Part shown: piece by piece, positions 33,616 to 42,490 of the stretch
Position numbering within the stretch: position 1 is the stretch's first letter
How the letters are laid out: each line of letters starts with the position of its first letter
NCBI RefSeq assembly: GCF_028682395.1
Contig: NZ_JANHLC010000002.1
Span: 310,001-374,000, forward strand
Direction: 5' to 3'
Length of the DNA stretch: 64,000 nt
Source: Pseudomonas putida
GTDB taxonomy: Bacteria > Pseudomonadota > Gammaproteobacteria > Pseudomonadales > Pseudomonadaceae
The notes under the pieces: model-generated
What the model was told of the DNA's origin: nothing
Database searches by the model: none
The model's input: only the letters and a program-made list of their open reading frames with translations
Made by a program: the position numbers and the translations under genes

Positions 33616-34779
33616 ATGATGAAAACACTACTCGTGGGTGCACTACTGGCGGCGGGTTCCACCGCCACCCTGCTGGCTCAAGCCCAGGAACCGGTCCGTA
33701 TCGGCTTTATCACCACCCTCTCCACCCCCGCCGGCTACCTGGGCGAAGACTCGCGCGACGGCTTCCAACTGGCCATCGACCAGGAAGGCGGCAAGCTCGG
33801 CGGCGTACCGGTCAAGCTGATCGTCGAGGATGACGGCCTGCAACCGGCCAAGGCCAAGCAGATCGTCGACCGCATGAGCCTGGACGGCATCAACCTCTAC
33901 AGCGGGGTGATCTTCTCCAACGTGCTGGCCGCCGTGGTCAACACGGCGACCCAGGACGGTTTCTACATCAGCAACAACACCGGTCCCTCGAGCCTGGCCG
34001 GCAAGCAGTGCAAGCCCAACTACTTCGTCGCCTCCTACCAGAACGACACCATCCACGAGATGGCCGGCAAGGCTGCCAATGACCTGGGCTACAAAAAAAT
34101 GGTCATCCTCGCCCCCAACTACCAGGGCGGCCGCGATGCCCTGGAAGGCTTCAAGCGCACCTACAAAGGTGAAGTCACGGAGATCTACACCAAGCTCAAC
34201 CAGCTGGACTTCTCGGTCGAACTGGCCCGCGTACGCTCCCTGGCACCGGATGCGGTCTTCGAATTCCACCCGGGCGGCGCCGGGATCAACTTTGCCAAGC
34301 AATACGCCGGCTCCGGCCTGAACAAGACCATCCCGATGGTCGTGCCCGTGTTCTCCATGGACGAGCGCATGCTCGCGGCCACCGGCGACATGGCCAAGGG
34401 CATGAATATCGTGAGCCTGTGGAATCCCCAGTCGAGCAATCCGGCCAACCAGGCGTTCGTCAAGGCCTTTACCGACAAGTACAAGCGCGTCCCTACCGTC
34501 TATGCCGCACAGACCTACGACACCGCGCGCCTGATCGGCGCTGCGCTGAAGACCGTCGACGGCAACGTCAAGGACCAGGACGCCATGCGCCAGGCCCTGC
34601 GTCACGTGAAGTTCGATTCGATCCGCGGTGACTTCGCCTTCGCCAAGAACCAGCACGCCGTCATCGACTGGTACCTGCTGCGCGTCGAGGCCAATGCCGA
34701 CGGCAAGCTGGTGCAAGTCCCGGTCAGCACCATCGCCCGCTCGCAAGTGGACAGCTTCGCCGCCGAATGCGCCATGTAA
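33616..34779 (+). CDS. Branched-chain-type ABC transporter, binding protein
   Basis: A 387-residue Peripla_BP_6 protein with a signal peptide (about 1-23, ending AQA) followed by EPVRIGFITTLSTPAGYLGE. AAGG 4-7 bases upstream could serve either of two tandem ATGs (33616 or 33619). Family members bind branched-chain or aromatic amino acids, amides and benzoate-like acids. Directly behind antABC, an aromatic ligand such as anthranilate or a tryptophan-derived acid is likely. Confidence 0.92.
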   Translation: MMKTLLVGALLAAGSTATLLAQAQEPVRIGFITTLSTPAGYLGEDSRDGFQLAIDQEGGKLGGVPVKLIVEDDGLQPAKAKQIVDRMSLDGINLYSGVIFSNVLAAVVNTATQDGFYISNNTGPSSLAGKQCKPNYFVASYQNDTIHEMAGKAANDLGYKKMVILAPNYQGGRDALEGFKRTYKGEVTEIYTKLNQLDFSVELARVRSLAPDAVFEFHPGGAGINFAKQYAGSGLNKTIPMVVPVFSMDERMLAATGDMAKGMNIVSLWNPQSSNPANQAFVKAFTDKYKRVPTVYAAQTYDTARLIGAALKTVDGNVKDQDAMRQALRHVKFDSIRGDFAFAKNQHAVIDWYLLRVEANADGKLVQVPVSTIARSQVDSFAAECAM

Positions 34780-34796
34780 TCCGGCCCCAGGGTCGC

Positions 34797-34823
34797 GTGC
34801 CCGCCGCCCGAGGCGGCGGGCAC
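34797..34823 (+). repeat. GC-rich hairpin between binding protein and permease genes
   Basis: Perfect 12-bp stem GTGCCCGCCGCC/GGCGGCGGGCAC with a 3-base loop and no T-run. Such hairpins after binding-protein genes usually protect the upstream mRNA or attenuate transcription, keeping the binding protein in excess over the permease. Confidence 0.7.
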
Positions 34824-34842
34824 TTCTCGTAGGATGTCCAGC

Positions 34843-35754
34843 ATGCTGCTACTTGAACAAATCCTTAATGGCCTGCAATACAGTGCCCTGCTGTTTTTGC
34901 TCGCCTCCGGGCTGACACTGATCTTCGGCATCATGGGCGTGATCAACCTCGCCCATGGGGCCTTCTACATGGTCGGCGCGTTCTGCGCCGCCTACACCGC
35001 CTCGGTCAGCGGCTCGTTCTGGCTCGCCGGGCTGGCCGCCATTATCGGCTCGGCGCTGTACGGGCTGTTGATCGAAACCAGCATCATGCGCCGGCTCTAC
35101 AACCGCGATCACCTGGACCAGGTGCTGGCAACCCTGGCCGTGGTGTTTTTCAGCAATGAACTGATCAGCGTGCTCTTCGGCCGCAGCCCCACGGCAATGC
35201 CAACGCCCGAGTGGTACGGCAGTTTCGTCGAAGTGCTGCCCGGGCTTATGTACCCGGTCAGCCGCCTGCTGTTTATCGCCGCCGGCATCGTGGTGGCCAT
35301 CGCCATGTGGCTGCTGATCAACCATACCCGCCTGGGCATGCTGGTCCGCGCCGGCGCCGATGACCATGAAATGGTCGGCGCCCTGGGCGTGAATATCTCG
35401 CGCCTGTACACCCTGGTCTTTGTCTTTGGCTGCGTCCTGTGCGGGCTGGCCGGCTTTATGGCAGCACCGCTGCTGTCGGTGGAAATCGGCATGGGCGAAC
35501 GCGTGCTGATTACCACCTTCGTGGTGATTGTGGTCGGTGGCGTGGGCTCGGTGCGTGGCGCACTGGCCGGGGCCCTGGTGATCGGCATGGTCGACAGCCT
35601 GGGTCGCGCCTATATCCCCCAGTTGCTCGACCAACTGCTGCCGGCGCAAATCAGCGGCACCCTGAGCGCCGGGCTGATTTCAGCCAGCGCCTACATCGTC
35701 ATGGCCGTGGTCCTGCTGTTTCGACCCCGTGGCCTGTTGCCCGCTCGCGCGTAA
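34843..35754 (+). CDS. Branched-chain-type ABC transporter permease (LivH-like)
   Basis: A 303-residue permease with about eight membrane helices; starts with LLLEQILNGLQYSALLFL and has the LivH-type GLTLIFGIMGVINLAHG motif. ATG 34843 has a usable AGG 9 bases upstream; ATG 34834 directly follows it and is less likely. It forms the membrane channel with the following LivM-like protein. Confidence 0.92.
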   Translation: MLLLEQILNGLQYSALLFLLASGLTLIFGIMGVINLAHGAFYMVGAFCAAYTASVSGSFWLAGLAAIIGSALYGLLIETSIMRRLYNRDHLDQVLATLAVVFFSNELISVLFGRSPTAMPTPEWYGSFVEVLPGLMYPVSRLLFIAAGIVVAIAMWLLINHTRLGMLVRAGADDHEMVGALGVNISRLYTLVFVFGCVLCGLAGFMAAPLLSVEIGMGERVLITTFVVIVVGGVGSVRGALAGALVIGMVDSLGRAYIPQLLDQLLPAQISGTLSAGLISASAYIVMAVVLLFRPRGLLPARA

Positions 35755-35765
35755 GGAGAGACCCT

Positions 35766-36791
35766 ATGTCCCGTCGAGTCCTGATCGACCTGCTTTGCCT
35801 GGCGACCTTCGCCCTCCTGCCGCTGCTCGCCAGCCTGTTGCACGAACCGTTCCTGGTCAGCCTGTTTACCCGCCTGGCAATCTACGGCATGGCCGCTGCC
35901 AGCCTCGACCTGCTGATCGGCTACGGGGCGATGATCAGCTTCGGCCACGCGGCCTTCTTCAGCCTGGGCGGCTATGTGGTCGGGGTGGTGGGTTTCCATA
36001 CCAGCCAGTTCATGCCGTTGTGGGGCTGGGAAGGCTCCAACAGCGCGCTGATCGTCTGGCCCCTGGCCCTGCTGGTCTGCGCCCTGTTCGCCTTGGTGAT
36101 CGGCTATCTGTCGCTGCGCACCACAGGGGTGCAGTTCATCATGATCACCCTCGCCTTCGGCCAGATGCTCTACTTCGTCCTCAGTTCGCTGTCGGTGTAC
36201 GGCGGTGACGACGGCATTCTGATCAATGAACGCAACAGCCTGCCGGGCATGGACATGGGTAACCCGGTGCAGTTCTATTACCTGTGCCTGGGCTTGCTGG
36301 TGGCCTGGCTGCTGTTCTGCCGGCGCCTGGTCGGCTCGCGCTTCGGCTTTGTCCTGCGCGGGCTCAAGCAGAGCGAGCGACGCAGCGTCAGCCTGGGCCT
36401 GGAGCCGCTGCGCTATCGCTTGAGCGCCTTTGTCATCGCCGGGGTCGGCGGCGGCCTGGCAGGGATTCTGTGGGCCAACTACGCGATGTTCGTCAGCCCC
36501 GACATGGGCGCCTGGCAGAAGTCCGGCGAGCTGATGGCCATGGTGATTCTTGGCGGCGTCGGCACCCTGCTCGGCCCGGTCCTGGGCGCGGCGGTGTACC
36601 TGGGCCTGGAACAGGTGCTGAGCTTGTGGACCGAGCACTGGCTGCTGCTGTTCGGTCCGCTGCTGTTGCTGGTGGTGCTGTTCGGACGCAAGGGTCTCTA
36701 CGGGCTGCTGCTCACCCCGTTGCCCCGCTGGCGCAAGGCGCCGGCCGAGGCACGGGTCGTCAATGCCGAAATCAGCGAGGTACGCCCATGA
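35766..36791 (+). CDS. Branched-chain-type ABC transporter permease (LivM-like)
   Basis: A 341-residue permease with about nine helices, motifs SLDLLIGYGAMISFGHAAFF and GVGTLLGPVLGAAVYL. ATG 35766 follows AAGGAGAG. Partner of the LivH-like protein. Its stop overlaps the ATPase start by 4 bp. Confidence 0.92.
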   Translation: MSRRVLIDLLCLATFALLPLLASLLHEPFLVSLFTRLAIYGMAAASLDLLIGYGAMISFGHAAFFSLGGYVVGVVGFHTSQFMPLWGWEGSNSALIVWPLALLVCALFALVIGYLSLRTTGVQFIMITLAFGQMLYFVLSSLSVYGGDDGILINERNSLPGMDMGNPVQFYYLCLGLLVAWLLFCRRLVGSRFGFVLRGLKQSERRSVSLGLEPLRYRLSAFVIAGVGGGLAGILWANYAMFVSPDMGAWQKSGELMAMVILGGVGTLLGPVLGAAVYLGLEQVLSLWTEHWLLLFGPLLLLVVLFGRKGLYGLLLTPLPRWRKAPAEARVVNAEISEVRP

Positions 36792-37537
36792 CCGCCCAAC
36801 TGTCCATCCAGGGCCTGGAGAAAGCCTTTGGCGCGATCCAGGCCACCAACGGCGCCAGCTTCGATATCACCCCTGGCGAGCTGCACGCGATCATCGGCCC
36901 CAACGGTGCGGGCAAGTCCACGCTGATCGCGCAGATCGCCGGGGAGATTCGCCCGGACCAGGGCCGGATCTTCCTCGCTGGTCGCGATATCACCGACGTG
37001 CCCGCCCACCAGCGTCCACGCCTGGGCCTGGCGCGGGCCTTCCAGGTGAGCCAGCTGTACCCTGAGTTCACCCTGCTGGAAAACGTCGCCGTGGCCATTG
37101 CCGCTCGCGAAGGCAAGAGCTTTGGCCTGTGGACCCCGCTGGCCAGCGACCGGCGCCTGCTCGACCCGGCGGCGGTCTACCTGGAACGTGTCGGCCTGGG
37201 CGGGCGCAGCCACTCGCTGGTCAGCGAATTGTCCCACGGTGAGCGCCGGCAACTGGAAATCGCCCTGGCCCTGGCCCAGGAAGCCTCGGTGCTGCTGCTC
37301 GACGAACCCATGGCCGGCATGGGCGCCGAAGAATCGGCCCGCATGACCCAGTTGCTGCTCGAGCTCAAGGGCCGCTACGCGATCCTGCTGGTGGAGCACG
37401 ACATGGACGCCGTGTTCGCCCTCGCCGACCGGATCACCGTGCTGGTGTACGGCAAGACCATCCTCACCGGCAGCGTCGAGCAGATCCGCAACGACCCGCA
37501 AGTGCGCGCCGCCTACCTGGGAGAAGAACATGCTTGA
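36788..37537 (+). CDS. Branched-chain-type ABC transporter ATPase (LivG-like)
   Basis: A 249-residue ATPase: Walker A GPNGAGKS (about 37-44), signature SHGERRQLEIA in place of LSGGQ, and Walker B VLLLDEPMAGM. The ELSHGERR form of the signature is usual for LivG-type subunits. It couples ATP hydrolysis to import with the LivF-like subunit encoded next, overlapping it by 8 bp. Confidence 0.93.
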   Translation: MTAQLSIQGLEKAFGAIQATNGASFDITPGELHAIIGPNGAGKSTLIAQIAGEIRPDQGRIFLAGRDITDVPAHQRPRLGLARAFQVSQLYPEFTLLENVAVAIAAREGKSFGLWTPLASDRRLLDPAAVYLERVGLGGRSHSLVSELSHGERRQLEIALALAQEASVLLLDEPMAGMGAEESARMTQLLLELKGRYAILLVEHDMDAVFALADRITVLVYGKTILTGSVEQIRNDPQVRAAYLGEEHA

Positions 37538-38216
37538 AGTCAGTGGTTTGCAGGCCGGCTACGGCCTGAGCCAGGTGCTGTTCGACATGCACCTGAAGAT
37601 CGAACAAGGCCAGGTGGTGTCGCTGATCGGCCGCAACGGCATGGGCAAGACCACCACCGTCAAGGCCATCATGGGCTTGCTCAAGCCCAGCGCCGGCAGC
37701 GTTCTGGTGCATGGCCGGGAAATGCGCGGTGCCGCCCCCTACCGCATCGCCCAGGCCGGGCTCGGCCTGGTGCCCGAGGGCCGGCGCGGTTTTGGCAGCC
37801 TGAGCGTGCGCGAAAACCTGCTGGCCACCGCCACGCGCGGCAAATGGGATCTGGCGCGTATCTACCAGTTGTTTCCACGCCTGCAGGAGCGCCAGGAGCA
37901 GCTGTCACGCACGCTGTCCGGCGGCGAGCAGCAAATGATGGTGGTGGCGCGGGCCCTGCTGACCAACCCGCAGTTGCTGATTCTCGATGAAGCTACCGAA
38001 GGGTTGGCGCCGATCATTCGCGAAACCATATGGAATTGCCTGGCCAGCCTCAAGGCCGAAGGCGAGACCATCCTGGTGATCGACAAGAACCTCAAGGAAA
38101 TGGCCCGCGTGGTCGATTGCCATCACATTATCGAAAAGGGCCGCCAGGTCTGGCAGGGCAGCCCGGAACAACTGGCCCAGACGCCGGAACTGTCCCAGCG
38201 TTATCTCGGGGTTTGA
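37530..38216 (+). CDS. Branched-chain-type ABC transporter ATPase (LivF-like)
   Basis: A 228-residue ATPase with GRNGMGKTTT (Walker A), LSGGEQQMM (signature) and LLILDEATEGLAP (Walker B), the LivF form. Last gene of the ant-linked transport operon. Its 3' end overlaps the convergent islet gene by 16 bp, so no spacer or terminator separates them. Confidence 0.93.
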   Translation: MLEVSGLQAGYGLSQVLFDMHLKIEQGQVVSLIGRNGMGKTTTVKAIMGLLKPSAGSVLVHGREMRGAAPYRIAQAGLGLVPEGRRGFGSLSVRENLLATATRGKWDLARIYQLFPRLQERQEQLSRTLSGGEQQMMVVARALLTNPQLLILDEATEGLAPIIRETIWNCLASLKAEGETILVIDKNLKEMARVVDCHHIIEKGRQVWQGSPEQLAQTPELSQRYLGV

Positions 38217-39781
38217 CCAAGAACGGCTGGCCCTGGGGCCGCTACGCGTTCGTCTTCCTGCATGACGCGAGCCAGGGCCACCAGCTCCTCGGGGGCCAGC
38301 AATGACCATGACTGGCTCTGGGTCTCGCCTTGGGCCCGCGTCGACAGTTTCAGTTGCTCGCGCAACGTCGCGATCATGAGGCTGACCATGGGCATTGTGC
38401 GCTCTCCCAACAACGACGCTCGACGCAACTTATCCACCTCTCCAAAAACGGAACTCAGGCATTTGCCCAGGCTTTCATTTTGCAACTGTTTCAGAACCTG
38501 CTCGGTAATCGTACTGTCCAGGCCCTGCAATTGATTACGCAATTGCAACTCCAAATGAGTGTTGAACCGCGCCCGCAGTACATCCTCCGCCACCGCCGGC
38601 ATGGCTTTGCTTGCTAACTTCCAGCGCGTCTCGGTCTCCCGAAATAAACGCATCAGCGCCACGCTGATATTACCCAGCGCCGTATCACTGCCTTGCGTGC
38701 CCGTCGCCAATTCACTCAGGCTCTTCTCAAGACTCGGCGCCTCGATATCACGCGCTTGGTACAGCGACTGCAGCACTTTCAGATCGGCACCGGTTTTGAC
38801 TCGCTCGCCCAATTCGTTGGGACTGATGGAGCCCTCGCGCATGGCTCTGAGCATCAGCGCAAGATCTAAATGCTTGATCGTGATCGCCGAGGAGTCTTGT
38901 TCCACCGATAACGACTTCTTCAGGCTCTCGAACAGTGCCTCATGCTCACTCTCTTCGCCGGTTATATCACCAAGCGGTGCACTCTGGGTTTCGGCGGTTT
39001 TATTCGTGGACTCAGGATCGCCCAACAGTTTCAGCACATCGAGAGCTAACTGACTGATATCGGGAGCCAACTGACGAATATCGGCAGCCGCCTGCTCCAG
39101 ACACGCATCAGCCTCAGCCAGTTCCTGGTCCGCCCCCGCTTTGCCACGCAACTGATCTGGGAGTTGGACCAGTGTCGTAGCGATGCTCCCCGTTGTCCCC
39201 CATTGCGAAAACGCAAGCCCCTTCTTATCCTTCGTCGTACCCATAATGTGGTTCAGAATTTTTCCCGCCCGCGCGTTTATGTCTGTATCAGAGTACTTAG
39301 TAGACAGCGCCGACAACGCAGTAACTACGCGGCGTAATGCACCATTGCCGGTCGCCAGCACAGCGTGCTTGCTTTCCAGGGTGTTACGGCTGATGCTCAA
39401 TAAGACTTCAACGTTAGCTTTGCACAAGCCGTCACGCGCACTCTCTAAGATAGCCTTATCTACGATGATCTTATATTGATCGGCGGACATCGCGGCATTG
39501 GCGTGCGGGGCAAATGGTGTTGGTGACTCCTTGCCTGGTGCTGACGCCCCCTTGCCGAGCACACTGTAGAACCACTTGGACAGGTCGTTTAATGGCTGAA
39601 CCAGCCTACAGGCAAGGTCCTTGAGTACATTTCCGGCCTGCTCAAGCTCTTCCTCCAGGCGCTTGGCTATCATCCTGATGATCGGCTCAACCTTGACGAA
39701 CACCCCCTTAGCAGACTTACTCCCGCTAACGGGGGGCGCATCTGAAACATACGTGGCTTGCTCAAATCCTATTTTGCTCAT
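38201..39781 (-). CDS. Uncharacterised islet protein D
   Basis: A 526-residue, mostly helical, soluble protein of unknown family. ATG 39781 is 6 bases after GGAGG. Near the N-terminus LEEELEQAGNVLKDLACRLV followed by QPLNDLSKWF recalls the amphipathic block before and after FILSP in the islet proteins encoded at 16499-17455 and 19304-20518. The middle holds long alpha-helical stretches (DACLEQAAADIRQLAPDISQ) and a Glu/Ser-rich linker. The C-terminal few residues are encoded by the antisense of the livF-like gene end, so the original 3' end may have been lost at an insertion junction. Lower GC than flanks. Confidence 0.68.
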   Translation of the reverse strand: MSKIGFEQATYVSDAPPVSGSKSAKGVFVKVEPIIRMIAKRLEEELEQAGNVLKDLACRLVQPLNDLSKWFYSVLGKGASAPGKESPTPFAPHANAAMSADQYKIIVDKAILESARDGLCKANVEVLLSISRNTLESKHAVLATGNGALRRVVTALSALSTKYSDTDINARAGKILNHIMGTTKDKKGLAFSQWGTTGSIATTLVQLPDQLRGKAGADQELAEADACLEQAAADIRQLAPDISQLALDVLKLLGDPESTNKTAETQSAPLGDITGEESEHEALFESLKKSLSVEQDSSAITIKHLDLALMLRAMREGSISPNELGERVKTGADLKVLQSLYQARDIEAPSLEKSLSELATGTQGSDTALGNISVALMRLFRETETRWKLASKAMPAVAEDVLRARFNTHLELQLRNQLQGLDSTITEQVLKQLQNESLGKCLSSVFGEVDKLRRASLLGERTMPMVSLMIATLREQLKLSTRAQGETQSQSWSLLAPEELVALARVMQEDERVAAPGPAVLGQTPR

Positions 39782-39879
39782 CACCCGCCTCCACTATTAA
39801 TGCGCATAGTCCAAGGGGCGAACAGAACATCGGAAAACCCACCCCCCCTGTATCGTAATCAGCGTTCAAACGTTATAGA

Positions 39880-40365
39880 TTACTCTCCAAAAATGACGTC
39901 CGAGGCGCTTGTGCGTACTGCTGCCACTCCACCAATACAATCGACCCACCTGTAAAAGCTGACCTCCCCGTTATTAAAATTAACCTTCCCATTACACTTC
40001 AAATTCAAGCGCATCCAGTCCCAACTAGAGTCCCACTGTAGCCCATCCCCCTTAGACGCGACTTTTCCCAGCAGCTGGGCTAACCAGTTCTTTACGGTGT
40101 CACGCACTGACACAAGGGCCACTTTCATTCGACTTAACAGGCTCTTGCCACTAGATTGCGGATCCTTGGAATATATGCCCGGAAGGTCGGTGTAGGGCAG
40201 ACTATTGACAGGAAGAGATGGCACCCAAACCAATCTCTTCCTGACCTCTGCCAATGCCTTCTTGGCATCTGTCTCAGATTCGAAACGCTCAAGAACATCC
40301 GCCTTCAGATATTTGCTGGTGAGGTAAAACACATAACTACCATCCGCTTCATAGACACCGCACAT
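39880..40365 (-). CDS. Uncharacterised islet protein E
   Basis: A 161-residue protein of unknown family, 98 bp upstream of islet protein D on the same strand, so probably co-transcribed. N-terminal half: VYEADGSYVFYLTSKYLKAD then a charged helix; a central segment LLSRMKVALVSVRDTVKNWL resembles the amphipathic block seen in other islet proteins; the end is beta-like (KVNFNNGEVSFYRWVDCIGG). ATG 40365 has AAGGG nearby but very close, so the start is uncertain. A chaperone-like or paired role is possible, not shown. Confidence 0.55.
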   Translation of the reverse strand: MCGVYEADGSYVFYLTSKYLKADVLERFESETDAKKALAEVRKRLVWVPSLPVNSLPYTDLPGIYSKDPQSSGKSLLSRMKVALVSVRDTVKNWLAQLLGKVASKGDGLQWDSSWDWMRLNLKCNGKVNFNNGEVSFYRWVDCIGGVAAVRTSASDVIFGE

Positions 40366-40485
40366 ACCCTTACCCCGATTGAGGTTTTGAGGTTAAGTGC
40401 ACACTGATCCGGCCGCTATCAGATTGCGTCGAGTTTTTTAATGCATTTTGTAGTGAACCGATTATGCAGACTCGACCACCTGCAC

Positions 40486-41109
40486 CTACTGCAATGGCGA
40501 AAAGCTCGCCGGCAAATAAACCGTCGAGTGCATATCGCGCAACTGCGGGCCGGAGTTCTCCGGCGGCCAGACGCCATCCGTCACCGCGCGAGTGCGCACC
40601 TCCAGGCGCTGCTCCAACGTGGTGTAGGGCCAGATATGCAGATAACGGGGCAGTTGCCCGTCGGTGGCATAGAAGGCGGCATAGACCGGCGAGAAATCCG
40701 CCGCCGTGCGCGGGCCCACGGCTTTTTCCCAGCCCTTGAGGGTCGGCGCCAGCCCGGAAGGCACCAGGTGATAGACCCGTAGCTCGTAGAACGGCCCGTG
40801 CGCCCCGGCCGCCAGGGGTTCGAGAAACGGAAACAGCGTGTAGTTCTCGGCACGCATATCGGTCAGGTAGGTTTCGATGCCAAAGGCATCGGCACTGAGC
40901 AGATAACGCTCGCGCTCGGCCTGGCGCGTGGCTTCATCGGCAAAGCCGCGCAATACGGCGATCTGGTTCAGCGGGCCGATTTCCGAAGCCCAGCAGCCCA
41001 TCAGCGCCACGCCTGGCAGACTCTCGGGCAGGCGCTGTTCCAGGCAGGCCATAGCCGTGGCCACGGTCCGCACGCGTACGGTAAAGGTCAGCAACTCAAA
41101 TAACTGCAT
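40486..41109 (-). CDS. NIPSNAP family protein
   Basis: A 207-residue protein made of two ferredoxin-like alpha/beta repeats of the NIPSNAP type: MQLFELLTFTVRV and, in the second half, FYELRVYHLVPSGLAPTLKG followed by GWEKAVGPR and LPRYLHIWPY. ATG 41109 is the start that opens the first strand. NIPSNAP proteins are small ligand-binding or chaperone-like proteins with no fixed enzymatic role. It lies 42 bp downstream of an FMN alpha-hydroxy-acid dehydrogenase and is probably co-transcribed with it. Confidence 0.85.
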   Translation of the reverse strand: MQLFELLTFTVRVRTVATAMACLEQRLPESLPGVALMGCWASEIGPLNQIAVLRGFADEATRQAERERYLLSADAFGIETYLTDMRAENYTLFPFLEPLAAGAHGPFYELRVYHLVPSGLAPTLKGWEKAVGPRTAADFSPVYAAFYATDGQLPRYLHIWPYTTLEQRLEVRTRAVTDGVWPPENSGPQLRDMHSTVYLPASFSPLQ

Positions 41110-41151
41110 AGCATCCTCGGTTCCAGGTGAATTCATCGGGCCAACGGCGGC

Positions 41152-42330
41152 TTAAGGGCGCCGGGCAAACAGAGCGTTGCGATCCAGGTGATTGAGATGG
41201 CTACAGCCCATCAGATTCAAGCTCAGCTTCAACTCATCGCTCAACAGGTCCAGGGCCTTGCCGGCCCCCGCCGTACCGGCCACCGCCACGCCATACAGGG
41301 TGGCGCGCCCAAGCAAGACCGCGTCGGCGCCCAGGGCCACGGCCTTGACGATATCGCTGCCCCGGCGAATCCCGCCGTCGAGCAGCAAGCTCAATTTGCC
41401 TGCGACCACCGGAGCAATGGCTGCCAGTGCGTCGAGGCTGCTCAAGGCGCCATCGAGCTGGCGGCCGCCGTGGTTGGAGACGACGATACCGTCGAGCCCC
41501 AGGGCCAGGGCGGCCTCGACATCCGCCGGGTGCAGCACCCCCTTGAGCAGCAGGCGACCGTCCCAGGCATCGCGCAGGCGGGCGAGCATGTCCCAGTCGA
41601 GCAAGGTGTCCATCTGCTTGCCGATAAAGGCCATGGAGCCCAACGCATTGCGCTCGCTTTCGGGCAGATAGGCTTGCAGGTTGCCCATGCCCGGCAACCC
41701 CGCCGGCCACATCACTTGCTTGAGCCAGCGCGGATGGCGCAGCACATCGAGTTTGTTGCGCCAGGACAACTGCCGGGGCCGAGCAAAATTGCGTCGGTCC
41801 CATTCACGATTGCCCAGCACCATGGCGTCGCTGGTCAGCACCAGGGTCCGGCAGCCCACCGCTGCGGCGCGGTGCAACAGATCGCCTTGGACTTTTGGAT
41901 CGCGCATCGCATAGAGCTGAAACCATAGATCGACGCCGGGCACCGCGGCCGCGATCTGTTCAAGGGAAACATTGGACGCCGTGCTCAGGGTAAAGGGCAG
42001 ACCGCGCGTGGTCGCCGCACGGGCCAGATGGATATCGGCATCGCGATGCAACAGCCCGTTGTAGCCGGTCGGGCCGATCAGCATCGGCACCGGCAGCACC
42101 CGACCGAACAGGGCACGCCCGGTGTCCGGCACATGGCACGGGACCATGGCCCGGGCATGCAGGCCCCAGGCACTGAAGGCGCGCAGATTGTCGCCCAGGG
42201 TCAACTCGGCTTCGGCACCGCCACTGAGGTATTCCCAGGCAAAGTACGGCAACCGCCGACGGGCCATATCCGCCAATTCGGCGATGCTGTGCACGCGACT
42301 CAGGTCGGTGCCGGTATGGAAGCGGCGCAT
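41152..42330 (-). CDS. FMN-dependent alpha-hydroxy-acid dehydrogenase (mandelate/lactate type)
   Basis: A 392-residue FMN enzyme; ATG 42330 follows AAGGAG. It has the FMN-binding GPTGYNGLLHRDADIHLARA segment, LSTASNVSLEQIA, and the catalytic SNHGGRQLDGA with the active-site His, then LDGGIRRGSDIVKA and GADAVLLGRATLYG. Gene family includes MdlB and LctD. It oxidises a 2-hydroxy acid to a 2-keto acid; the aromatic context favours an aryl hydroxy acid, for example indole-3-lactate or mandelate, but this is inference. Confidence 0.92.
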   Translation of the reverse strand: MRRFHTGTDLSRVHSIAELADMARRRLPYFAWEYLSGGAEAELTLGDNLRAFSAWGLHARAMVPCHVPDTGRALFGRVLPVPMLIGPTGYNGLLHRDADIHLARAATTRGLPFTLSTASNVSLEQIAAAVPGVDLWFQLYAMRDPKVQGDLLHRAAAVGCRTLVLTSDAMVLGNREWDRRNFARPRQLSWRNKLDVLRHPRWLKQVMWPAGLPGMGNLQAYLPESERNALGSMAFIGKQMDTLLDWDMLARLRDAWDGRLLLKGVLHPADVEAALALGLDGIVVSNHGGRQLDGALSSLDALAAIAPVVAGKLSLLLDGGIRRGSDIVKAVALGADAVLLGRATLYGVAVAGTAGAGKALDLLSDELKLSLNLMGCSHLNHLDRNALFARRP

Positions 42331-42366
42331 AGGCGCTCCTTGGTGCGGGCGGCCAAAACCGCAACG

Positions 42367-42395
42367 AAAAAAAACCCGGAGGGAGCGCTCCGGGT
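42367..42395 (-). terminator. Rho-independent terminator of the second OprD gene
   Basis: ACCCGGAG (42374-42381) pairs with CTCCGGGT (42388-42395). On the minus strand the hairpin is followed by a run of T (plus-strand A-run at 42367-42374). It lies between the porin and the downstream dehydrogenase gene, so the latter probably has its own promoter or depends on read-through. Confidence 0.85.
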
Positions 42396-42490
42396 GAGGA
42401 ATAAAACGGCTGCCAGGGCTCAGATGCGCGGGCTCTGGCAGCCTGCCCGCGAACCGCTGCCGGTTCGCGAGGTCAAGCACGTGGCCGGGA

